Positions 7,388 to 17,000 of a stretch of DNA of 64,000 nt are shown piece by piece. The stretch's first letter is position 1, and every line of letters begins with the position of its first letter. The stretch is from DAOUAT01 sp964551735 (lineage in GTDB: Bacteria > Chloroflexota > Anaerolineae > CG2-30-64-16): NCBI GenBank assembly GCA_964551735.1, contig CAZKEF010000007.1, positions 117,454 to 181,453 of the forward strand, read 5' to 3'. The translations under genes were made by a program, and so were the position numbers. The notes beneath the pieces were generated by a model. It worked only from the letters and a program-made list of their open reading frames with translations. It ran no database searches and was not told where the DNA came from.

Positions 7388-8602
7388 TCACGCCAGCGCG
7401 TGCCAGATCTTGCGATAGCTGTCATACCGCATCCGTGCGATGCGCCCCGCGCGCACAGCGGCCTTGACCGCGCAGCCAGGCTCGCGCGTATGCGTGCAGT
7501 TGGCGAACTCACACGGGCCGACCGCGGCGAATTCGCTGAAGAACTTGCGCAGCTCGGTCTGCTTCAGGCCTGCCAGGCCGAACTCACGGATACCGGGCGT
7601 GTCGGCCACGAAGCCGCCGCCTCGCAGCGAGTGCAGCGTCACCTGGGTCGTGGTGTGGCGGCCTTCGTGTTTCCGGCCGCTCACCTCGGCCACGCGCAGG
7701 CGTAGCCCAGGCTCGACCGCGCTGAGCAGCGACGACTTGCCCACGCCCGACAGGCCAGCCAGCGCGGTGGTCCTGCCGGCCAACAAGTCCCGCAACTCGT
7801 CCAGACCTGCGCCGGTGAGCGCGCTGGTGGGGATCACCTGGTGGCCTGCGGCCCGGTAGGCGGCCACAACCGCAGCCAGCTCCTCCTCATCCTCGGCCAG
7901 ATCAATCTTGTTGATCACGATGACCGGGCTGAGGTTGTGTCGCAGGGCCGCGATCAGGTACCGGTCGGCCAGCTCCGGCCAGAAAGCGGGCTCGCGCCAC
8001 GCAGCCACGATCAGCACCTGATCCACGTTCGCTACGATCACCTGCTGGTGGTAGACATTGAACGGGTCGGGCCGAGCCAGCGCGCTATGGCGGGGCAGGA
8101 TCGCCTCTACTATGCCGCGATCATCGCCGTTGTGTGAAATAGTCACGTGATCGCCCACGGCCACCATGTTGCTGTAACCGCTGTGCGGCACGCGCAGCGT
8201 ATTGCGTAGTTGGCACAGGAAGGTGTGAACCCCGGCCTGCACCCGGCACAGATCTGAGCTCACCTCGATCACGGTGCCGTCGGAAACTGTCTTGCCGTCC
8301 CTCCGGCCGCCGGCCTGCGCCGAGGAAGCCGGCCCGAAGCCCTCATGCAGCGGGGAGCGGATGACCTTCGCCTGCCGCCACTCAATCTCGCCTTTGGGCA
8401 TCACGCGCTCTTGTTCGGGCAGGCTTTCGTAGCCCTCGGGGTCTTCTTCGAAAGCGCCCACCCAATTCTTCTGCCGTACCCGCTCCGGCTTGGGCAGTTT
8501 CCTGGTTGGTTGGTTTTGCTTGCGGATCTCCCGCAGCGCAGCATCTTCTCGGATGTGCTGCCACATCTTTTCTTCTCGAGTAGCCAAAGTAGGGTTCTCC
8601 AT
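7388..8602 (-). CDS. rsgA: Ribosome small-subunit maturation GTPase RsgA
   Basis: A circularly permuted GTPase that acts late in 30S subunit maturation. An N-terminal basic extension (~60 residues, unusually long) precedes the OB fold. The permuted G motifs follow: G4 NKID near residue 235, G1 GLSGVGKSSLL near 285 and G3 DTPG near 335. A C-terminal zinc-knuckle-like region carries CEFANCTHTREPGC. The ATG at 8602 has no clear ribosome-binding site. A second ATG twelve codons in (8566) is preceded by an AG-rich stretch and could be the true start. Upstream (8616-8900) lies a promoter, a tiny ORF and two hairpins with interchangeable arms, which suggests attenuation. Confidence 0.93.
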   Translation of the reverse strand: MENPTLATREEKMWQHIREDAALREIRKQNQPTRKLPKPERVRQKNWVGAFEEDPEGYESLPEQERVMPKGEIEWRQAKVIRSPLHEGFGPASSAQAGGRRDGKTVSDGTVIEVSSDLCRVQAGVHTFLCQLRNTLRVPHSGYSNMVAVGDHVTISHNGDDRGIVEAILPRHSALARPDPFNVYHQQVIVANVDQVLIVAAWREPAFWPELADRYLIAALRHNLSPVIVINKIDLAEDEEELAAVVAAYRAAGHQVIPTSALTGAGLDELRDLLAGRTTALAGLSGVGKSSLLSAVEPGLRLRVAEVSGRKHEGRHTTTQVTLHSLRGGGFVADTPGIREFGLAGLKQTELRKFFSEFAAVGPCEFANCTHTREPGCAVKAAVRAGRIARMRYDSYRKIWHALA

Positions 8603-8615
8603 CTAAGACGAACAA

Positions 8616-8714
8616 CAAGGCCATGAGCATAGGATGCTCATGGCCTTGCACCGGCGGGGCCGGAGACACAAAAAGGCCATGAGCTGCGCGATCGCGTCGC
8701 CGGCTCATGGCCTT
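8616..8714 (-). terminator. Tandem hairpins with shared arms upstream of rsgA
   Basis: In RNA order the first hairpin uses AAGGCCATGAGC (8714-8703) and GCTCATGGCCTT (8684-8673), followed by a run of U, as in an intrinsic terminator. The second is a perfect 15-bp stem (8648-8634 with 8630-8616) built on the same 12-base arms. Arm 2 can therefore pair with arm 3 instead, an arrangement typical of terminator/antiterminator switches. The second hairpin ends 14 bases before the rsgA ATG. Confidence 0.75.
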
Positions 8715-8741
8715 GTCAGCGGATGGGATGTCCCCTGGGCT

Positions 8742-8816
8742 TCAGGCTGCCTGAGACGGGCGAACGCTCTCTGCGCAGACCGGAACGGTTTGCGTGGAAA
8801 CTTCGCTATAGGCCAT
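8742..8816 (-). CDS. Tiny leader ORF upstream of rsgA (24 codons)
   Basis: The ORF reads MAYSEVSTQTV...RPSQAA and stop. It has a strong ribosome-binding site, AAAGGAGG, nine bases before the ATG at 8816 (six before an alternative GTG at 8819). It sits between a near-consensus promoter and the paired hairpins before rsgA. The 24-residue peptide shows no known motif and no run of one amino acid. I interpret it as a leader peptide or a translated small RNA. It is not proven to be made. Confidence 0.55.
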   Translation of the reverse strand: MAYSEVSTQTVPVCAESVRPSQAA

Positions 8817-8871
8817 CACGTTCGCCCTCCTTTCGAGAGATGGGATGCGCTGGTGCGCTCAACCAGTCAAC

Positions 8872-8900
8872 ACTATACTACTAAGTGCCCCCACTGTCAA
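8872..8900 (-). promoter_or_regulatory. Sigma-70 type promoter for the rsgA leader
   Basis: TTGACA (8900-8895) is spaced 17 bases from TATAGT (8877-8872) on the minus strand. Transcription would begin near 8865 and run through the tiny ORF and hairpins towards rsgA. Confidence 0.8.
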
Positions 8901-8961
8901 AAATCGGATCCGCAAGATCCGAATCCTTTGCAGGTCCCAAGTTCGCACCTGGTCAACGCGG

Positions 8962-8989
8962 GACATGCCCCGCCGAAGCGAGGCATGTC
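8962..8989. other. Inverted repeat downstream of the subtilase gene
   Basis: GACATGCC and GGCATGTC arms enclose a 12-base loop just past the protease stop. No T-run follows on either strand, so termination is possible but unproven. Confidence 0.4.
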
Positions 8990-9014
8990 TATCCTACATG
9001 GGATCGGAAAGCGA

Positions 9015-10202
9015 TTAGAAGAACAGTGTGTACAGCAGCTTGTCCGGTGAGTTGCGGCCTTCGTTACCGACCACGCCCAACGTCGAGTTGTTCACCAGGG
9101 CATTCCGCACCGTCAACGGCGAAGCACCAGGATACGCTTGCAGATAGAGCGCGGCCGCACCGGCCACATGCGGTGTCGCCATGCTGGTGCCGCTGATGGT
9201 ATTCGTAGCCGTCGTGCTGGTGTACCAGGCCGACGTGATGGATGAGCCCGGCGCAAACAGGTCGAGGCAGGCGCCGTAGTTGGAGTAAGAAGCACGAGCG
9301 TCCGTGCTGGTGGTCGCGCCTACGGTGATCGCCTCGGCGACGCGTGCAGGGGAGAACTTGCAGGCGTCACGGTTGCTGTTGCCCGCCGCAATGGCATAGG
9401 TGACACCGTCGGCGATGGAGTTCTTCACCGCAGTATCCAGGGAGGTCGAAGCTGAACCGCCCAGGCTCATGTTCGCGACAGCGGGCGCGCCGGCCACATG
9501 GTTGGCCGTCACCCAGTCAACACCCGCGATGACGCCCGTGGTCGTGCCAGAGCCAGAGCAGTCGAGCACGCGCACGGCTTTCAGGGTGACGCCTTTGGCT
9601 ACGCCATAGGTGGCGCCACCTACGGTGCCTGCCACATGCGTGCCGTGGCCGTTGCAGTCGGAGCCATTGCCGCCGAAAGCATCGTAGCCGAAGGACGCGC
9701 GGCCGCCGAACTCTGTATGGTTGTAAAGGATGCCAGTATCAATGATGTACGCGGTCACACCGCTGCCCGTGTAATTATAGGTATAGCTATTGCTCAGCGG
9801 CAAATTGCGCTGATCGATCCGATCGAGGCCCCAAGTGGCCGGGGACTGCGTGGCATCCAGCGTGACGACCGAATCAACTTCCACATACGCCACATGAGGA
9901 TTGCGGCGCAGCGCGTCTACGACCCGGTCCGGCAAGGCGGCCGCGAAGCCATTAACGACCGTCGTGTAGCGGTACAGCAGCGCGGACTCAGGATCCTGCA
10001 GTGCCGCAGCCAGAGCTGCTTCCACAACTTCACCGAAGGCGCCATCTCTAAACACCACGATGTAACGCCCAGCCAACGCACCTGGCGCATCCTGCCCAAG
10101 CATGGGTGCCATTGGTGTCTCACCAACAGCAAACGTTGGGCTGGCTACGGCCAGAACCAGAAGCAAAACGACACCGACGAACCAAACCTTCTTGTGCTGC
10201 AT
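9015..10202 (-). CDS. Secreted subtilisin-like serine protease (S8, proteinase K-like)
   Basis: An extracellular peptidase of 395 residues. Residues 1-25 are a signal peptide (basic start, then a VLLLVLAVA core). Residues ~45-115 are an inhibitor I9 propeptide (RYIVVFRDG, VAYVEVDSVV). The catalytic domain shows Asp155 in AYIIDTGI, His186 in NGHGTHVAGTVGG, Asn275 of the oxyanion hole in AAGNSN, and Ser340 in ISGTSMATPHVAG. Several cysteines (C183, C215, C281, C312) may form disulfides, as in aqualysin-like enzymes. AGGAGG precedes the ATG and a promoter lies at 10317-10344. It probably degrades external protein. Confidence 0.95.
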   Translation of the reverse strand: MQHKKVWFVGVVLLLVLAVASPTFAVGETPMAPMLGQDAPGALAGRYIVVFRDGAFGEVVEAALAAALQDPESALLYRYTTVVNGFAAALPDRVVDALRRNPHVAYVEVDSVVTLDATQSPATWGLDRIDQRNLPLSNSYTYNYTGSGVTAYIIDTGILYNHTEFGGRASFGYDAFGGNGSDCNGHGTHVAGTVGGATYGVAKGVTLKAVRVLDCSGSGTTTGVIAGVDWVTANHVAGAPAVANMSLGGSASTSLDTAVKNSIADGVTYAIAAGNSNRDACKFSPARVAEAITVGATTSTDARASYSNYGACLDLFAPGSSITSAWYTSTTATNTISGTSMATPHVAGAAALYLQAYPGASPLTVRNALVNNSTLGVVGNEGRNSPDKLLYTLFF

Positions 10203-10316
10203 TTCAGCCTCCTAAGGTGATAGTGGTGTGGCGCTCCAGCCAGAGACCGGATGCGCTGGCGGACCGGGCATCCCCTGCTGCGGGAGATCAAGGTTTGCAC
10301 CGAACAATAGGCAGGA

Positions 10317-10344
10317 ATTATATGGGGTATCATCAGCCTGTCAA
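10317..10344 (-). promoter_or_regulatory. Promoter for the subtilase gene
   Basis: TTGACA (10344-10339) and TATAAT (10322-10317) are 16 bases apart on the minus strand. They leave a leader of about 105 bases before the protease ATG. Confidence 0.75.
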
Positions 10345-10442
10345 ATGTCGCAGACCGAGCGAGCCCGCCGCACGAAGTGTTAAGATGCATCAAATAAAGT
10401 GTGATAAGTTGCAGATCGGGCCACTAATGCACCCCCTCGATT

Positions 10443-10469
10443 TTGAAAGCATCCAACTGGTGATATAAT
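10443..10469 (+). promoter_or_regulatory. Candidate promoter for glgB
   Basis: A TATAAT box (10464-10469) is preceded by TTGAAA/TTTGAA at 10442-10448, giving a spacer of 15-16 bases. The rest of the 10203-10558 gap holds the divergent subtilase promoter and no gene that I can see. Confidence 0.6.
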
Positions 10470-10558
10470 GGACATGTCGCAATGCACACGCGCAGGGCGA
10501 TCGCACCCGTTTTGCGGCCACCTTGTTCGCCGCGAACACTCGCAAAGGAGCCTGCCCT

Positions 10559-12799
10559 ATGATCTTCACTGTGACCCAGGACGAGATCAACAAGATCCTC
10601 TATGCGTATCACCACGATCCCTTCCAGGTGCTCGGCGCCCACATAGCCGAACAGGATGGTCTCCGGCTGATCGCCGTGCGCGCCTTCTTGCCCCAGGCAG
10701 AAGAGGCCTGGTTAGTACCGGCACAGGGTGAGCCCCGGCCCCTTGAGCGACTGGAAGGCACGGATATGTTCGAGGCCCAGTTACCCATCGGGGCCGATGC
10801 ATTGGATGAAGCTACGTTCTTCCCGCCCGATCACCTCACCCCGCCTCAGTACCAGATTCGGTACGTGGGGAAGGATGGTCAGGAGCATCACGGCTACGAC
10901 GCCTACAGTTTCCTGCCCATCTTGGGCGACCTGGACCTACAGCTCTTCAACGAAGGCAACCACCTGCGCACCTACGAGAAGCTGGGCGCACAGGTTATGG
11001 TGCATCAAGGAGTGCCGGGCGTCCAGTTTGCAGTGTGGGCGCCCAATGCAACGCGGGTGAGCGTCACCGGTGAATTCAACGCCTGGGATGGCCGGCGCCA
11101 TCAGATGCGCGAGCGCGGCAGCTCCGGCATTTGGGAGCTATTCGTGCCCGGCATAGGTGAAGGCACCTTGTACAAGTATGAGATAAAAACCAAACACGAT
11201 GCACTCTTGCAGAAGACCGATCCCCAGGGGTTCTTCGCCGAACCGCGGCCCAAGACTGCCTCGATCGTATGGGACATCAATAAGCACACCTGGGGAGATG
11301 GTGCATGGATGGCTGCCCGCGGCCAGCGCGATCCGCTCAAGGCGCCGCTGGCCATCTACGAGGTGCACCTCGGTTCATGGATGCGCGTGCCTGAAACCAA
11401 CACCTACTTGAACTACCGCGATCTGGCCCACAAACTGGCCGATTACGTCGCCGAGCGCGGCTACACCCACATCGAGCTGCTCCCCGTCACCGAGCATCCA
11501 CTGGATGCCTCATGGGGCTACCAGGTGACAGGTTATTTCGCGCCCACCAGCCGCTTCGGCACGCCCGACGACTTCCAGTATTTCGTGGATCACATGCACC
11601 AGCGCGGGATCGGGATCATCCTGGACTGGGTGCCGGCGCACTTCCCGAAAAACGACTACGGGCTGGTCAACTTCGACGGCACCGCGCTCTACGAATACGC
11701 GGACAGCCGCATCGGGGAGCATCGCGAGTGGGGCACCAAGGTCTTCAACTGGGCGCGCAACGAGGTATGCCAGTTCCTCGTCAACAGCGCCCTGTTTTGG
11801 TTGGACAAGTACCACATTGACGGCCTGCGCGTGGACGCGGTCGCCGCCATGCTCTACCGCGATTACGCGCGCACCGAGTGGATCCCCAACGAATACGGCG
11901 GCCGCGAGAACCTGGAAGCCATCGCGTTCCTGCGAAAGATGAACGAGAGGACCCACACTGAGCATCCGGGCACCTTCACCTGCGCTGAGGAGTCCACCGC
12001 GTTTCCTGCGGTCAGCCGGCCGTCTTACCTGGGCGGCCTGGGCTTCACCTTCAAGTGGAACATGGGCTGGATGCACGATACGCTCGACTACATCCAGAAG
12101 GACCCCATCTACCGCAAGTACCATCACAACAAGACAACCTTCGGCCTGATGTACGCATTCAGCGAAAACTTCATCCTGCCCATCTCTCATGACGAGGTGG
12201 TGCACCTCAAGCGCTCGCTGGTGGATAAGATGCCGGGGGACCTGTGGCAGAAATTCGCCAACCTGCGCCTCTACCTAGGGTTCATGTGGACGCACCCAGG
12301 CAAAAAACTACTGTTCATGGGCCAGGACTTCGGGCAGTGGGCCGAGTGGAACGAGGACAAGAGCCTGGATTGGCACCTGACCGGCTTCGAGCCGCACCGC
12401 AAGACGATGCAGTGGATGACTGACCTCAATCGGCTCTATACCAGCTCACCCGCACTGTACGAGATGGATTACGACTGGCGCGGGTTCGACTGGATTGACC
12501 CCAACGACTGGGAAAACAGCGTCCTGGCGTTCGTGCGCAAGGGCAACAACCCCAAGGACCACCTGGTGGTCATCTGCAACTTCACACCTGTGGTGCGCAC
12601 GGGTTATCGCGTCGGCGTGCCCGAGCTGACCACCTATCGGGAAGCACTGAACAGCGACGCCGAGACCTACTTCGGAAGCAACGTGCGCAACGAAGGCTTG
12701 CTGGCGGCCCAGCCGGTCAACTGGCAGACGCAACCTTACTCCCTGGAGCTGACCCTGCCTCCTTTGGGACTGGTTGTGTTACGCCCGGAGCCAGCGTAA
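10559..12799 (+). CDS. glgB: 1,4-alpha-glucan branching enzyme (GH13)
   Basis: Introduces alpha-1,6 branches into glycogen in the cytoplasm. The protein is 746 residues. An N-terminal branching-enzyme domain (YHHDPFQVLGAH) is followed by a CBM48 domain (VQFAVWAPNATRVSVTGEFN) at about 145-235. The catalytic barrel shows ELLPVTEHPLDASWGYQVTG and DGLRVDAVAAMLY with nucleophile Asp426. TCAEEST carries the acid/base Glu477, and ISHDEVVH lies in the same barrel. The start is set by AAAGGAG about 12 bases before the ATG at 10559; the upstream ATG at 10523 lacks one. No glgA or glgC is adjacent, but a GH57 glucan enzyme lies at 30808. Confidence 0.95.
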   Translation: MIFTVTQDEINKILYAYHHDPFQVLGAHIAEQDGLRLIAVRAFLPQAEEAWLVPAQGEPRPLERLEGTDMFEAQLPIGADALDEATFFPPDHLTPPQYQIRYVGKDGQEHHGYDAYSFLPILGDLDLQLFNEGNHLRTYEKLGAQVMVHQGVPGVQFAVWAPNATRVSVTGEFNAWDGRRHQMRERGSSGIWELFVPGIGEGTLYKYEIKTKHDALLQKTDPQGFFAEPRPKTASIVWDINKHTWGDGAWMAARGQRDPLKAPLAIYEVHLGSWMRVPETNTYLNYRDLAHKLADYVAERGYTHIELLPVTEHPLDASWGYQVTGYFAPTSRFGTPDDFQYFVDHMHQRGIGIILDWVPAHFPKNDYGLVNFDGTALYEYADSRIGEHREWGTKVFNWARNEVCQFLVNSALFWLDKYHIDGLRVDAVAAMLYRDYARTEWIPNEYGGRENLEAIAFLRKMNERTHTEHPGTFTCAEESTAFPAVSRPSYLGGLGFTFKWNMGWMHDTLDYIQKDPIYRKYHHNKTTFGLMYAFSENFILPISHDEVVHLKRSLVDKMPGDLWQKFANLRLYLGFMWTHPGKKLLFMGQDFGQWAEWNEDKSLDWHLTGFEPHRKTMQWMTDLNRLYTSSPALYEMDYDWRGFDWIDPNDWENSVLAFVRKGNNPKDHLVVICNFTPVVRTGYRVGVPELTTYREALNSDAETYFGSNVRNEGLLAAQPVNWQTQPYSLELTLPPLGLVVLRPEPA

Positions 12800-12876
12800 A
12801 ACGCAGGGCACAGAGCTGACATCACATCACAAATGCCCCCAACCCAAAACACGCGGGGCCAATCGAGGAGGAGACC

Positions 12877-13685
12877 TTGTTCCGACAATCAGCAAGCCGC
12901 ATCCCGTTACGCGCCGCAGCCCTCGTGCTTGCGGTCCTGGCACTTGTGCTGGGCGCCGTTCTGGTGGCCCACGCCGCGCTGATCACCATCAACACCGATG
13001 ATGGCCAGGTGGACCCGCAGTGGCAGTTGGCCGCGCCTCCCATCACCGACCCGGCAGGAGATAATACCCAGAGCCCGCAGAACCCCAACAACGACATCAT
13101 CGCGGGCTGGGCCGCGTCCGGGCCCGAGGGCGTCTCGCCCCCGACCACCTACTATTTCCTGATGCAGGTTGCAGGGACCACTGCCATCCAGGACGGCTAT
13201 CTGGCCGTGGCTGCGGTTGACTGCGACGGCGACGGCTTCATGAACAATTCGTCGGACCGCTATGTCGCCTACAACCCCGCGCTCGATTTCGTACACACGC
13301 GCGACCAGGCCTCTTCGGATACATCAAGACGAACTGCCCCTTCACACCGCCGGCGACCGGGTCGTGCAGCGATGGTGAGCGCATGGGCAGCTACGTGGAG
13401 TGGCGCTGGAACTTCTCGGCCGACGGTGAGTATGCCTGGCCAATCCTCTGCAAGGGCCTGAGCGATACGATTCGCATCGGCTTCGGCGTCGTCCCTGTAC
13501 CGACTGCGGGCTTCAGCCCCGCGGTGGACGAGACACCCGGTGGCTTCGAGTTCAACCCGCCCACGATGGTGACCCTGACCCGGATGAGTGCTGAGCGATC
13601 GGCAACCCCCTGGGCGGTCGCTGGGACGGCGCTTCTGGCCCTCGGCGCTGGCTTGTTGGTAGGGCGCCGCTTGATCGGGCGTTAG
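12877..13685 (+). pseudogene. Membrane-anchored surface protein with a frameshift
   Basis: The gene begins at a TTG with a GGAGGAG ribosome-binding site just upstream. The first frame gives a signal peptide (AALVLAVLALVLGAVLVAHA) and a calcium-site-like DCDGDGFMNN. It loses sense after THTRDQA-like sequence near 13310. The next frame continues with FGYIKTNCPFTPPATGSCSD and GSYVEWRWNF. It ends with a hydrophobic segment and GRRLIGR, a typical C-terminal membrane anchor. One missing base at about 13309-13313 (GGCCTC where GGCCCTC would read through) explains the break. I do not recognise the family. It is either a real frameshift or an assembly error. Confidence 0.75.
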
Positions 13686-13741
13686 GACCACATCCAGGGA
13701 GCCACCCTGGCGTCGTGGCAACGACAGAACCACACAAGCGA

Positions 13742-13790
13742 CGGCTCGGCCTGCGGGCATCGGCGCACTGCCGGCAGGTTGAGCCGTTTT
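13742..13790 (+). terminator. Intrinsic terminator after the frameshifted gene
   Basis: CGGCTC...CCTGC and GCAGG...GAGCCG arms form a stem of 11-12 pairs followed by TTTT. It separates the frameshifted gene from the next promoter, which starts 13 bases on. Confidence 0.7.
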
Positions 13791-13802
13791 CGCGTTAGCC
13801 TA

Positions 13803-13832
13803 TTGACACCCCATACCCATTGGTGCTATCCT
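13803..13832 (+). promoter_or_regulatory. Promoter for the giant surface-protein gene
   Basis: TTGACA (13803-13808) and TATCCT (13827-13832) are 18 bases apart. A leader of about 220 bases follows before the ATG at 14060. Confidence 0.7.
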
Positions 13833-13901
13833 AGGTTCACTCGTTCTTGCATTGCCGCATTGTCCATGCGACCACTACGAACCCTGAAGAGGCAGGCGGT
13901 G

Positions 13902-13913
13902 AAAGGAGGTGAT
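13902..13913 (+). promoter_or_regulatory. Exact anti-16S match (AAAGGAGGTGAT) in a leader RNA
   Basis: Twelve bases match the complement of the canonical 16S rRNA 3' end exactly. They lie in the loop between GCGGTGA and TCACCG arms (13894-13926). No ATG is correctly spaced after it: the overlapping GTG/ATG at 13909-13914 are too close. The next real gene starts 146 bases later with its own GGAGG. The motif resembles those in the tiny-ORF leaders at 8816, 21458 and 43985. Confidence 0.55.
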
Positions 13914-14059
13914 GAACGCTCACCGTACCTGCTGCAATCCGATGGATTCACCTTGCCTCAAGCGCATGATGCGGATATCGCAGTTGGCCCACAAGACCCA
14001 CGTGCGGCATGCAACCAACCCGGCTTTGGTCAAAAGATCCGATTTGCATGGAGGAACCG

Positions 14060-17000
14060 ATGTCTGTCAGCTATCCTTCTGCTCGCGCCCGTTTGCTGTT
14101 GACGGTGTTCGGGATCGTCCTTGGGCTCCTGGGCCTGATCGGCCTCGAGGCGGCTATCGGCGCCAACGCCGCCCAGCCGGCCCTTGAGGCTCCCCCGGGG
14201 GGCCAGACAGCGCTCCAACCGCCATCCTTCGTTCCTATCGTCTCACAGGTCGGCATGCCCGTCACGGAACAACGTATCATTCCAGCGTCCAGACCGCCAG
14301 ATGCCGGCTCGGCAATCTTCAATGGCCGCTCAACCAACCTCTCGTGGCCCGAAACATCCGCTCGTTTCTCACAACCTGACCTGGCAACCGACCCGCTCAG
14401 CGTACGCCCACTGTCCCGGCCCGATGGCCGCGCGCCCGCAGGGTTGCCCGGCCTCCACACGCTGGCCGCCTCGCCGGTGATCACCCTGGACATCACCTAC
14501 GCATCGGTCACAGGCTACACCGCCGCTGAGACCCCGGTGCACCTGGTGGTGACGCGCGGCGCCGCCCAGGTGGGCGAAGCCCGCGCCCGCACCGACGGCA
14601 ACGGCTATTTCACCGCTGAATTGATGCTGGATGGCCGCTGGGCCGCCATTCAGCCCGGCGACGTGTTGCAGATGACCGCTGGCGCTGCCGGCGCATCGCT
14701 CACCGCACCCAACATCACCGGGACGGTGGATCCCGCTGCCGACAGCGTGACGGGCCAGATCACGGGTGTGCCGTTGCCAGCAACGCTGCGCCTCGACGCG
14801 TGGGGTAACGTTCAGGCCGTGGCTACCGACGGCGCCGGCAACTTCGCCGCCGATCTGACGTCACTGGTGGACCTCACCTGGTTCACCGAGGTAGCCGTCA
14901 GTCACCAGGATGCTGACGGCGATTGGCTGACCACCTGGCTCTTCCCCCTGGATGGCATGGTCATCAACCCGCAGTGGGAACGGGTCCACGGCTATACCGA
15001 GCCCGGCAACGTCGTCACCGTCACTGTCCTGCACGATCCGGGCGGCGCCCCCCAGGTCGAAGCCCATTCGGTCATGGCCGACGCCCGCTCTGGCTGGTGG
15101 TTCCTCAACTTCGGCGTCATCGCAGCCGGTGACATCGTGACCCGCGAGGCGGCTGGCGTCGAGATCGCTGCTACCTTGCCTGACGTTACCGCGACCACTG
15201 ACGCGACGCTCGACCAGCTCTCCGGTACAGCGCCGGCCGGGATGGCTTTAGGCCTCGGCCAGGGGTTGCGACAGGAATCCACCTGGCGCATGGACTCACA
15301 GACCGCCGTTGCTGACCCTGGCGGCACGTACGCAGTAACGTTCCCGGCCGGCCAGGTGGATGCGCTCAGCGCCATGTACGTCTTCCCGCATGTGACCGCA
15401 GCCGCGGACCTCTATCTTTACGTCAGCCCACATTCCGCAACAGCCCACTGGGCCTGGAACGAAATCTACGGCAACGCCGATCCCGGGGGCTCTCTGATCA
15501 CAGCGCAACTCACTGACGGAGGCGCGCCACCTGCCGTTCTGGAGACGGCGGAAACCAAGACCGATGACAGGGGCTACTTCGGCGCTTCCTTCGACACGCC
15601 ATTCCAGGCCGGCTATCACGTGCTGGTGCAGGGCGGCGGGCTGAACGAGGACATCCTGCTGGACGAGCTCACGGTCTACGCTGATGTAGCGAACGACCTG
15701 CTCTCCGGCCGCGCGCCGGCGAACGCGGACCTGATCCTGGATGCTTACCCTGGCAGCCAGGGCCGCACGTACCGGGACGACGCCAGCGCCGGCGCTGGGG
15801 GCGACTATCAGCTTGACCTGGCCGGCATCCTCGACCTGCGCAACGGCGGAAATGGCGCCGTGCTCCACCCCCAGGGCAACGACGAAGACCAGCCGGCCTG
15901 GCTCAGCGCCTGGTGTCGCGGTCCTTATCTCGAGGTCAACTCAACCAACGATTGGGTGTGGGGAGCCGTAGATCTGCCGCACGCACCGGTTACGCTGACT
16001 CTACGAACCGGCGCAGGTGTGGAAAAGGGTGTGATCCACACCAACTCAGATGCGTCCTGCACCTTCCACGGCCATCAGTTCACCCATGACGGCGGCCAGA
16101 CCATTGACATCGAACCTGGCGACCGCGTCGAGTTCGCAGGACCGGACTGGAGCCAGGAAGTGACAGCCGTGGGCATGGATATCATGGTTGATGCCGCGGC
16201 TGACCGTGTTACCGGCACGACGGACGCGAACACATTCCTGGAAGTGTGGGCACAAGGGCAGGTGCGGCGTGTGCCTACCGCAGCAGACGGCTCGTTCGTC
16301 GCCGACTTCAGCGGACAAGTTGATATCATCGGCGGCACAGGGGTTGACATGGCGCGCTACGATGACAACTGGAACGTGCCATATGTCAGCAGCACAGCCC
16401 CCTACGCCCGCGCCAACATCACCTGGGATGCGGTTGATGGCTGGTTCGGGCCAAACGTCACCGTGCAATACACCGTGACCGATGGTGTCGGCGATATCAA
16501 GGGGGGCGCCACCGGGGTGGCCAGGCCCGACGGTTGGCTCGACGGCATCGGTTGCGGGTGTGACCTCGCCCCGGGCGACCATGTCACGGTGCATGCCAGC
16601 ACCGGCTTTGAGACCGAGCTGAGGCCCATCCCCATTGATGGCGCTATAGACACCGAGGCGGACACCGTCAGCGGGCAGATGTATGACGCGCCGTTCCCTG
16701 CCAGGGGCGGGGTGTGGGTCTGGAGCCAGCCGCGCGGCGAAGGTTGGTGGCAGGACGTGGCTATCGCGGCCGATGGAGCCTATACCGCCGACTTCAGCGG
16801 CCAGTTCGATATCCAGGTCGGGGACCAGGCTGAGGTGTGGTACTTCGACGAAAACGGCAACCAGCTCGGCGCTAATCTGTACACACCTTTCCTCTGGGTG
16901 CGCGCCAACCGCGCCCATGACTGGGTGCAGGGAGATGCCACACCGCAGACCACAGTTTTCGTCACCGTAACCCGGGACAGCCAGATCATCGGGGCCGGTC

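Noticed and set aside
8382..8708. A 108-codon minus-strand frame covering the rsgA start and hairpins
   Set aside because: It is out of frame with the conserved RsgA protein and is mostly built from the hairpin arms.
13909..14187. A 92-codon frame overlapping the start of the giant protein
   Set aside because: Its start lies on top of the Shine-Dalgarno, its sequence is Arg/Pro/Cys-rich without a motif, and its second half is out of frame with a well supported gene.
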